A stretch of DNA of 21,229 bases, from positions 1 to 21,229 of IMG/VR virus record IMGVR_UViG_3300008110_000646. One strand, 5' to 3'. The notes beneath the pieces are model-generated. The model was given only the letters and a program-made list of their open reading frames with translations, was not told the origin of the DNA and ran no database searches. Below are positions 8,399 through 15,269 of the stretch, piece after piece. The stretch's first letter is position 1. Every line of letters starts with the position of its first letter. The position numbers and the translations under genes were made by a program. This DNA comes from a virus.

Positions 8399-11300
8399 AT
8401 GGCTAGAATTTTAGTAGGTAAAGGGGATCAGGTTCAAATTAGATATCCCACACCATCAACTTGGAATACAAGAACTACTGTTCAAGTTCAAATTGGTACT
8501 GGATTAGATCCTACTGATGTGACTTTTGGTACAAGAATTCCAGATGCAAAACCAGATCAATTTAATTTTAGTAACCAAAGTGGAGCATTAACTCCTGGTG
8601 GAACTCCATTAACAGCTTTTGAAAAAAATACTTTTTACTATTCAAATTCCATTTTAATTAATGGTATTGAAATTTTGGTTCCTGTCAGTATTTCTGTAAC
8701 TACATCTGGACCAAGAAATTTATCCGCAAATATAACACAAGCAGCTTTTGAGGTTAATAATAGCGGAACTTGGGTAACTTCTGCACAAGTTAAAAATGGC
8801 GATGTAATTCGTTTAAGAATTAAAACCGAAAATTGGTATACAACAACGACAAATGTTACGCTTAGTGTATCAGATGAAACTTGGGGAGCAAATTTAGGGT
8901 TAAGTTCTAATACAACTGTTGATACATGGTCTATTACAACTAGACCACAAGTTCAAAATATACCACAATTTTCTTTTGTTGACTATATTGATGTAACAGC
9001 AGATGAATTTGGAAGTTATAAAACTACAACAATCCCAGTCAGTAATATTGATAATGATGCTGTATTAAGAGCAACTTCTACCAATAATGTACAAATTTCT
9101 AGTGATAATATTAATTGGTCTCAAGCATTATCTGGTCTAATTCTTGGTGACACAATTTACACTAGAATTTCTATTGGATCTTATACTACAAAAACCACTG
9201 GAGCTGTGAGAGTTTATGCAGTTGCAAATGAGACATATACTAGAGGTTCAAATTCTTATGATAATAACACTGCAGGAACATATGGAAGACCAGATTTAGG
9301 AGTAACAGAAAGATATACTGTAGTTCAAACTCTTGGGGATGTAACAGATAATTGGCAAGTATGGACAGAAGTAGATAGATATCCAGATTCTATTTCTCTC
9401 AGTCCAATTTATGCTATTTCTGATGGTGAAAAAGTATATGTTTCTAGTCAAAATTCATACTCCAGAGCAGAAGCATCAGAAAATGGCGATGAATTTTGGT
9501 ATTATGCAGATTTTAATATTACTGGTCTTGGAGTTGAATACACATCTGGAACTTATTCTGATTTAGAAGAACCATTTAACTTTACTTCAACCGCTAAACC
9601 ACAATTACCACTTGATACTTCATCTGTAAATGGTAGAGATGTAGAAATAAGATGTAGAATAGCACAAGGCAATGGTACTCTACGTAAAAATGATACTGGA
9701 GAATGGGTACAATCGTTGTATGTAAAAAATGGTGATAAAGTTACTGTTCGTCAACTATCTAGTGAATTATATAATCAACAATTAACGACTAAAATTATCA
9801 TTGATGGTCCTCCAGATGGAGCTCCATCTCCATATTCAAACCCAACAAATGGTCCTAGTCCAGCAAATAGATCGTTTGAAAATTTAGAAGATACAATTAC
9901 AATTAAAACTAGGTTAGCTAGAAATACTCCATATCCATTTAAAGGATCCAATGTTTATACAGCTGATCCTGGTGAATCATTATTAATTGGAATTCCTCTT
10001 GGTGGATATGATATACCAGTAGATGCAACAATTGTATCTCAATCTGCAGCAGCAGCAGCACAGATTAGTTTTGATGGATCAAATTATTCTTCATCAACTT
10101 TAACAGATATACCTTTAACAGCAACTACATTAAGTTTAAGATTTTCTGCTTCAACATCATATGGTGGATTGTCTTTCGTTACTTACAGTATAGGCGACTA
10201 TACAGATACTGTCTATGCATATACTAGAAAAAGAGGGTGGATTTATAGTGTATATACTGGAAATGTTAATAGAACTCAGCCAGAAAATTTTGTGGTGCCA
10301 GATTATGCAGAAAATTTTGATTTTGTTTTAGTTGGTGCTGGAGGAGGAAATGGTGGTGATGATGCTCCAAATAGTTATGGTGGTCGTGGTGGATTTGGTA
10401 ATTTACTAAGAGGATCTATTGCATTACCAGATTCATTTTTTCTCGGAAACGATTACACCGTAAAATTATATCCTGGAGCAAGGGGAGGAACTGGTCTTAA
10501 TTATACAGCCAATGCTCCTGGAGGAACTGGTGGATGGGGATATGCAACTGGAGGAGATGGTGGAAGTTCTGGACTTGGAGATAGTTCTGGTTCTGGTGGC
10601 GGTGGTGGAGGAGCTTCTGCTATTGCATTTAATAATGGAACGTTGATTGTTCTTGCTGGTGGAGGTGCTGGAGGTGGAGGAGCTGGTAATGATACAGAAA
10701 TACAAAAAGAAAATCAAAATGGTAATTATAATGGATTTGGCTCTCTTCAAAATACTTTAAATGGATTGAATTTAAGTGGTATTGATGGACAAAATAATTT
10801 ATCTGAAGGTGGTGGTGCTGGTGGATCTGGTGGAGGTTTTGGTAGTGCTGGAATTATACCAACTAACAAACTTGATGAATTTGGTCAAATTATACAAACA
10901 AATGATTTAGATGCTACTGGAGGAACTGGTGGAGGTGCATATTATGATTCCACATTAGTTAATTTGGCATCAACAAATAATTTTTCAAATTTTGGAGCTG
11001 GAGCACAAGCAAATGGAATAGTTGTGATTGGAATACCTCCACAAGACAGAACACCTAATCCATTTTTATTTACAGCAATATTATCAGCATCTCCAAATAC
11101 AATATATGAATCAGAAAAAGTAGAAATTACTGGTATTACTGGTAGAGTATTGGTTAGTGCATTTGAAAATCAAGCAAAAATAAGAGTATGTGATACGAAT
11201 CAGCAAAATTGCAGTGCCTATACATCAACATCACAATATGTAAGAAACGGAGAATGGATTCAAGTTCAAATGACTACTGGATTAGATTATTATACAACTT

Positions 11301-13804
11301 ATCCAATTAGAGTAGTTGTTGGTGATACTGAAGTCTATTGGATTGTTGAAACTGGAGAACCACCAGATACAGTTCCAAATGCTTTTACCATTCCAGATAA
11401 AATTGATGTAGAACCGAATACATTAATAGAAAGTGATGAAATAGAAATTAGTGGTATTAACACTTTAGTCAATGTTACAGCTACTGGTGGAGCACAAATA
11501 TCTATTTGTTCTTCTCCTGGCGTATGTGGTCCCTTTTTGCCAAGTCCTAGACAAATTGGCAACAATCAGTTATTTAAAGTTAGATTAACATCTTCGACTG
11601 AATATTTAACTACTGTTGGTACTACTGTAAAAGTAGGAGATTCAAATACAGAATCTTTCAATTTAACAACAATAAAAGAACCAGACAGAGATCCTAATTC
11701 ATTTGTTTTCTTTGAAATTACTAAACAACCATTAGAAACTATAGTAAAATCTAAAAACTCTGTTGTTATACAAGGAATTGATTCTCCTGTAACATTTGCT
11801 ATTACTAGAGATGATGGATTGTCTCCAAATGCTACGATTATTTTAAATGGAATTCCCACAGGTCTATCTTCAGTTCAAGTTCAATTATATGATGTAATTA
11901 GATTGCAATATTTAACTTCAAATATTCCAGGAGAAAGAATAGAATTTACTATTAATGCTGGTGATTTTGAAACTATTTGGGCAGTAACTACAGATGGATC
12001 TTTTGGAACAAATCCAAATCCTTTTGTGTTTACTCCAGTTTATGCCGATTCATTGCAATACGGACAATCAAATGAAGTTGTTACTATATCTGGACTAGGA
12101 TTTTCTGCTGTTTCCATATATGGTACAAACGGAGCACAATTTTCTATTAATGGCGGACCATTTATAGAATATACCATATCCTCACCAGGATCTATTTCAA
12201 ATGGTCAATCTTTCCGAGTAAGGCTATTAGCAAGTGCTATCGAAGGTTTTGATGTTGTTTCCGCAATTACTGTAGGATCTTACACTACATCATTTTCTGT
12301 GTTTGCAAATGCAAATGTATCAGATCCAATTCTTGGTCAATGGTATAGTAGTATTCAAACAATTAAACCAACTGATGGAGGTCAACAAATCAGATTCTCT
12401 ACAAAATTTGAAGGATTGCCTATTGGAACTATCATGCCAGTATTCCAAGATTCTACTGAAACAGATAATTGGGGTAATTTAGATGGTAAGGCAGATTCTA
12501 GATTCCATGGTTGGATTTGGTGTAATGGAGATTTTGTAAGCAATGAAGATTTTCCTTTATTATATGAAATAATTCAAAAATCTTATGGTGCAACTTCCGC
12601 TGATAGTAAATTGTTCAGACTGCCAGATTTTAGAAATAGAAAAGTATTAGGCACTGGTCCTATCGATGGAAATTCCGCTTCATCTCCAATTGTTAATCCT
12701 TTATATGGTCCTGGAAAAACTGGATTGAATGCTAGTGGAAATATACCTGGATCACAAGGTGGTATGTGGTTTGTTGATAAGATAGCTGATCCAGGCGTTG
12801 ATACAACTGGAAATAATAATGAATTTGAACAAGTAGAAACTCCAGCAACTGGACAACCAGCTCAAGCAAGTGATTATTTTGCTATTGCTAATATCAGAAC
12901 TACAGGTTATGAACAAATTAATGGCAATATAGAATTCGATACCACTGGTTCTATTAGTGGAAGTGTTTCGTTGAGTAACACTAGAATATTTGAAGTTCCT
13001 AGACATATTCACGAGATGGTAAGTGGCCAGCCAGATCCAGGAAGAACAAAAGGTTATGTTAATTGGGGTGGACGAGGTGGATTTGGTGCTCAACTACCAT
13101 TAACATCTAGAGCTGGAGAAGATGGTCCAACAATTCAAACGGATACATTTAGATTTAACGTTTGGGGATATTGCACAGATGATTATAATATACAAGGAGA
13201 AAGTGATGACATTCCAAGAGTAACTATAAATTCTGACGATAATGGTAATGTTCCTGTATTTGCAAAAACATTAACAGAATGGACGGAATCTTCTGGATAT
13301 ATTGGAACTTTTGTTGAGTCTAAATTTTCTAGTATAGAAGTAAAACAACCAAATATTAGATCAGGAAGTACTAATTTTACAGAAGTTAATAGTTATATTA
13401 ATTTAAATACATGGTCTGGTGGTTCTTCCTCATCATCTGGTGGATTGTATAGATTTATTGGAGTTGTAGATATTCCAGAAAAATCAGTAACTGTTCAATC
13501 ATTTACTCCAGAAAGAAAATCTCATTCCCATTATATAAGTTTAAGTAATCCAGGTGATCAAAATACTACATTTAGTTGGGGTAAAGATGATGGTCCTGGA
13601 ACAATAGCATCAGGAAGTCAATTTTCTACTGACGTAATTACTGTATCTTTTGATGCATTAGAAGTTGGTTTAGAAGTTTTACCAGGAACATTTACTTTAG
13701 CATCAACAAAACAGTTAATACCAGTTCCAGAATTTGCACCTCAAACTGAAGTACCATTGATATCTCCATACATTTGGGTTAAGTGGTTAATAAAAGCATT
13801 CTAA
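8399..13804 (+). CDS. Giant multidomain tail fibre with Ig-like repeats, glycine-rich insert and C-terminal collar domain, 1801 aa
   Basis: Residues about 1-635 contain several divergent Ig-like beta units (a PDQFNF start near 52; strand patterns such as V-K-N-G-D-V-I-R-L-R). About 640-880 is a glycine-rich domain of the same type as in the two upstream genes (FVLVGAGGG, then GGGGGG, then LIVLAGGGAGGGG). Four regular units follow, starting at PNPF 886, PNAF 993, PNSF 1099 and PNPF 1206, a period of 106-107 residues, each with an I-x-G-I/L strand and a VGD/VGS turn. About 1339-1420 is a tail collar domain (PIGTIMP, GWIWCNGDF, LFRLPDF). H1536-I-H1538 and H1709-S-H1711 are H-x-H motifs, and the C-terminus is SPYIWVKWLIKAF. 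It is by far the largest gene here and is probably a long host-recognition fibre. A late promoter lies upstream. Confidence 0.85.
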   Translation: MARILVGKGDQVQIRYPTPSTWNTRTTVQVQIGTGLDPTDVTFGTRIPDAKPDQFNFSNQSGALTPGGTPLTAFEKNTFYYSNSILINGIEILVPVSISVTTSGPRNLSANITQAAFEVNNSGTWVTSAQVKNGDVIRLRIKTENWYTTTTNVTLSVSDETWGANLGLSSNTTVDTWSITTRPQVQNIPQFSFVDYIDVTADEFGSYKTTTIPVSNIDNDAVLRATSTNNVQISSDNINWSQALSGLILGDTIYTRISIGSYTTKTTGAVRVYAVANETYTRGSNSYDNNTAGTYGRPDLGVTERYTVVQTLGDVTDNWQVWTEVDRYPDSISLSPIYAISDGEKVYVSSQNSYSRAEASENGDEFWYYADFNITGLGVEYTSGTYSDLEEPFNFTSTAKPQLPLDTSSVNGRDVEIRCRIAQGNGTLRKNDTGEWVQSLYVKNGDKVTVRQLSSELYNQQLTTKIIIDGPPDGAPSPYSNPTNGPSPANRSFENLEDTITIKTRLARNTPYPFKGSNVYTADPGESLLIGIPLGGYDIPVDATIVSQSAAAAAQISFDGSNYSSSTLTDIPLTATTLSLRFSASTSYGGLSFVTYSIGDYTDTVYAYTRKRGWIYSVYTGNVNRTQPENFVVPDYAENFDFVLVGAGGGNGGDDAPNSYGGRGGFGNLLRGSIALPDSFFLGNDYTVKLYPGARGGTGLNYTANAPGGTGGWGYATGGDGGSSGLGDSSGSGGGGGGASAIAFNNGTLIVLAGGGAGGGGAGNDTEIQKENQNGNYNGFGSLQNTLNGLNLSGIDGQNNLSEGGGAGGSGGGFGSAGIIPTNKLDEFGQIIQTNDLDATGGTGGGAYYDSTLVNLASTNNFSNFGAGAQANGIVVIGIPPQDRTPNPFLFTAILSASPNTIYESEKVEITGITGRVLVSAFENQAKIRVCDTNQQNCSAYTSTSQYVRNGEWIQVQMTTGLDYYTTYPIRVVVGDTEVYWIVETGEPPDTVPNAFTIPDKIDVEPNTLIESDEIEISGINTLVNVTATGGAQISICSSPGVCGPFLPSPRQIGNNQLFKVRLTSSTEYLTTVGTTVKVGDSNTESFNLTTIKEPDRDPNSFVFFEITKQPLETIVKSKNSVVIQGIDSPVTFAITRDDGLSPNATIILNGIPTGLSSVQVQLYDVIRLQYLTSNIPGERIEFTINAGDFETIWAVTTDGSFGTNPNPFVFTPVYADSLQYGQSNEVVTISGLGFSAVSIYGTNGAQFSINGGPFIEYTISSPGSISNGQSFRVRLLASAIEGFDVVSAITVGSYTTSFSVFANANVSDPILGQWYSSIQTIKPTDGGQQIRFSTKFEGLPIGTIMPVFQDSTETDNWGNLDGKADSRFHGWIWCNGDFVSNEDFPLLYEIIQKSYGATSADSKLFRLPDFRNRKVLGTGPIDGNSASSPIVNPLYGPGKTGLNASGNIPGSQGGMWFVDKIADPGVDTTGNNNEFEQVETPATGQPAQASDYFAIANIRTTGYEQINGNIEFDTTGSISGSVSLSNTRIFEVPRHIHEMVSGQPDPGRTKGYVNWGGRGGFGAQLPLTSRAGEDGPTIQTDTFRFNVWGYCTDDYNIQGESDDIPRVTINSDDNGNVPVFAKTLTEWTESSGYIGTFVESKFSSIEVKQPNIRSGSTNFTEVNSYINLNTWSGGSSSSSGGLYRFIGVVDIPEKSVTVQSFTPERKSHSHYISLSNPGDQNTTFSWGKDDGPGTIASGSQFSTDVITVSFDALEVGLEVLPGTFTLASTKQLIPVPEFAPQTEVPLISPYIWVKWLIKAF

Positions 13805-13826
13805 ATATTAAATAAACACCCCTGCC

Positions 13827-14771
13827 ATGGCATCAACTTTTAATCCTAATGATTTCATATTACAGGAAATTGCTCCTCCAGAAAAAAAATCTACTATTTT
13901 AGAATATGATTCTAAAAATAGAATGATTTTAGTGCGTGTTTTTAATAAAGAAAACGAAACAAAATATAATGCAATTTATCTTAGTGAGCAGTTAAATCAA
14001 AACGTTTTAACTAATATTCCAGCAGAATTATCTGATGAAAAAGATAAAATTGTTTTGTTTGGCATCTATGATGATGAAACATTTATTATGTACAAAGAAA
14101 AAATGAAATATGATTTTGCAACTCAACAAGCTAAATGGGTGAATTATGAGGTAACTGATGCTACAGTTGATGATGCAAAAGAAATATTTTCAGTATTAAA
14201 ATCTGCTATATTCATTCAACAAACAACAGATTCTGAAGAAAGAAATAATGCTGTTTTAGAAATTTTAACTAAAGATGAATATATTGATGATTTTTATAAT
14301 AAATTAGTAAATAGAAGAGATGATCTTTTAAGAACAAGCGATTATAGAATTTTAAGTGACTATCCAGAATTTTTTGATGGCGAGCAAATTTTGTGGATAA
14401 AATGGAGAGATGAAGTTAGAAATTGTGTAAAACCTTTTAGTGATTTTGATGATGAGTTAGATTATTTAATCTATTTGCAGGAATTTAAATGGCCAGTTGA
14501 TCCGCTAGTTTATTATTCCAAATATCCAAATAAAGAAGTAGAATATTTAGCAACAGAAGATCAATATAATGCTACACCAGAAAGAGTATCAACTGGCGTT
14601 CAAGAAATTATTAGAAAAAATGCTATTGCTATTATCAATCAACAAAAACTTAGAAATGATCAGGGTATTCCAGTAAACAAACAAATCTATGACATCATTA
14701 AAAAATATAATTTAAGTCAAGATTTACTTGATTTTGATCTTTCTAACTTAAATATAGGAGATGTATCATGA
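13827..14771 (+). CDS. Tail-fibre assembly chaperone-like protein, 314 aa
   Basis: Residues 163-200 contain RRDDLLRTSDYRILSDYP, then W190-I-K-W-RDEVRN. This is close to the R-D-x-L-L-x-x-T-D-W-x-x-L-x-D-x-P ... W-x-x-Y-R-x-x-L-R-D signature of phage tail (fibre) assembly chaperones, proteins usually coded right behind the fibre they help to fold. Residues 1-110 form a beta-rich part (ILEYDSKNRMILVRVFN, IVLFGIYDDETFIMY), and 202-314 are charged and mainly helical. It starts 22 bases after the giant fibre stop, as expected for its chaperone. TCTAAATA at 13800-13807 resembles a weak late promoter. The chaperone assignment is inferred from the motif and position; the N-terminal part could instead be structural. 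Confidence 0.6.
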   Translation: MASTFNPNDFILQEIAPPEKKSTILEYDSKNRMILVRVFNKENETKYNAIYLSEQLNQNVLTNIPAELSDEKDKIVLFGIYDDETFIMYKEKMKYDFATQQAKWVNYEVTDATVDDAKEIFSVLKSAIFIQQTTDSEERNNAVLEILTKDEYIDDFYNKLVNRRDDLLRTSDYRILSDYPEFFDGEQILWIKWRDEVRNCVKPFSDFDDELDYLIYLQEFKWPVDPLVYYSKYPNKEVEYLATEDQYNATPERVSTGVQEIIRKNAIAIINQQKLRNDQGIPVNKQIYDIIKKYNLSQDLLDFDLSNLNIGDVS

Positions 14772-15148
14772 TTGTACATGATTTTTTAGAATTTGGAAGA
14801 TATATTACAGCAAAAGATCATTCAACAGTAATGATTCTTCGTACTGTTGGTCCAGATGGAGTTACTGATACTCAAAAAGCAAATGAGATTTATTCTGCAT
14901 ATCATCTTAATTTAGAACCACTGGGTGAAGGATTATTTGATAAATTATTATATAATGAATTTGTGTTCATTCAATTTAATTCAGAACAAGAAGCATATGA
15001 TTTTGCTTTAGAAAATTTACCAATGAATAAAAAAAATATTGATTCTGATTATTTTGTACAATTTTATATTTTTTCTGATGGTGAATTTGCATATGGTAAT
15101 AATAGTGTTAAAGGATTAACTGAGTTACCATATCTATCTAACCCCTGA
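14768..15148 (+). CDS. Unknown protein closing the tail-fibre block, 126 aa
   Basis: The ATG overlaps the previous stop as ATGA, so translation is probably coupled to the chaperone-like gene. The protein is acidic and aromatic-rich, with a strand/helix alternation (FVFIQFNSEQEAYDFALENLP) that looks like a small alpha/beta domain. I recognise no family. It lacks a signal peptide and membrane segments. Its AT-rich sequence matches the fibre block, whereas the next gene uses CGN arginine codons, so it marks the end of the structural block. The stop at 15146-15148 lies inside the left arm of the inverted repeat that begins the control region. Confidence 0.6.
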   Translation: MIVHDFLEFGRYITAKDHSTVMILRTVGPDGVTDTQKANEIYSAYHLNLEPLGEGLFDKLLYNEFVFIQFNSEQEAYDFALENLPMNKKNIDSDYFVQFYIFSDGEFAYGNNSVKGLTELPYLSNP

Positions 15149-15155
15149 CAGAGTT

Positions 15156-15184
15156 ATTCTACTGGGTTTCTTGGGGTTTGTCAA
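15156..15184 (-). promoter_or_regulatory. Leftward sigma70-like promoter (antisense to the tail-fibre block)
   Basis: On the minus strand the -35 box is TTGACA (complement of 15179-15184, consensus) and the -10 box is TAGAAT (complement of 15156-15161, five of six), with exactly 17 bases between them. No minus-strand gene of credible length follows to the left, so the product would be antisense RNA against 14768-15148 and perhaps beyond. The match is strong by sequence; activity is inferred. Confidence 0.5.
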
Positions 15185-15188
15185 CCCC
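15173..15188. repeat. Inner palindrome GGGGTT-TGTC-AACCCC, possible hairpin
   Basis: This is a perfect 6-base stem with a 4-base loop. In RNA from the tail-fibre block it forms a stable GC hairpin and could help end transcription, but only a very short T stretch (CTTG) follows, so an intrinsic terminator is not convincing. Its right half overlaps the leftward -35 box (15179-15184), which fits an operator as well. Confidence 0.45.
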
Positions 15189-15217
15189 TTGTAACGGTTA
15201 GCATTTTCTGACAGGGG

Positions 15218-15246
15218 TTGACAAGCATCAGTTTTCGTGCCATACT
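15218..15246 (+). promoter_or_regulatory. Rightward sigma70-like promoter of the helicase gene
   Basis: The -35 box TTGACA (15218-15223) is a consensus match, followed by 17 bases and a -10 box CATACT (15241-15246, four of six). TGC directly before the -10 box fits an extended -10 motif. The expected start near 15253 leaves a leader of about 17 bases before the ATG at 15270. This is the host-polymerase promoter type used by early phage genes. Confidence 0.62.
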
Positions 15247-15269
15247 ATCTTTGTTGAAACGCCTTTGCC

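Larger units (their letters stand above)
15140..15219. repeat. Outer inverted repeat, 13-base arms
   Basis: The left arm AACCCCTGACAGA (15140-15152) and right arm TCTGACAGGGGTT (15207-15219) are complementary at 12 of 13 positions. The centre, near 15180, almost coincides with that of the inner palindrome at 15173-15188. Together they could form an operator for a dimeric or tetrameric regulator, or an RNA or cruciform structure. Confidence 0.6.
15149..15269. other. Control region between the tail-fibre block and the helicase gene
   Basis: This 121-base stretch without a credible gene contains two divergent sigma70-like promoters and nested inverted repeats built from AACCCC/GGGGTT blocks starting at 15140, 15173, 15183 and 15214. 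It coincides with a sharp change in codon use and base composition between the flanking genes. Confidence 0.7.

Noticed and set aside
15173-15195. Intrinsic terminator at the end of the tail-fibre block
   Set aside because: The hairpin is good, but only a couple of T residues follow it. It was kept as a palindrome or possible operator, not as a terminator.
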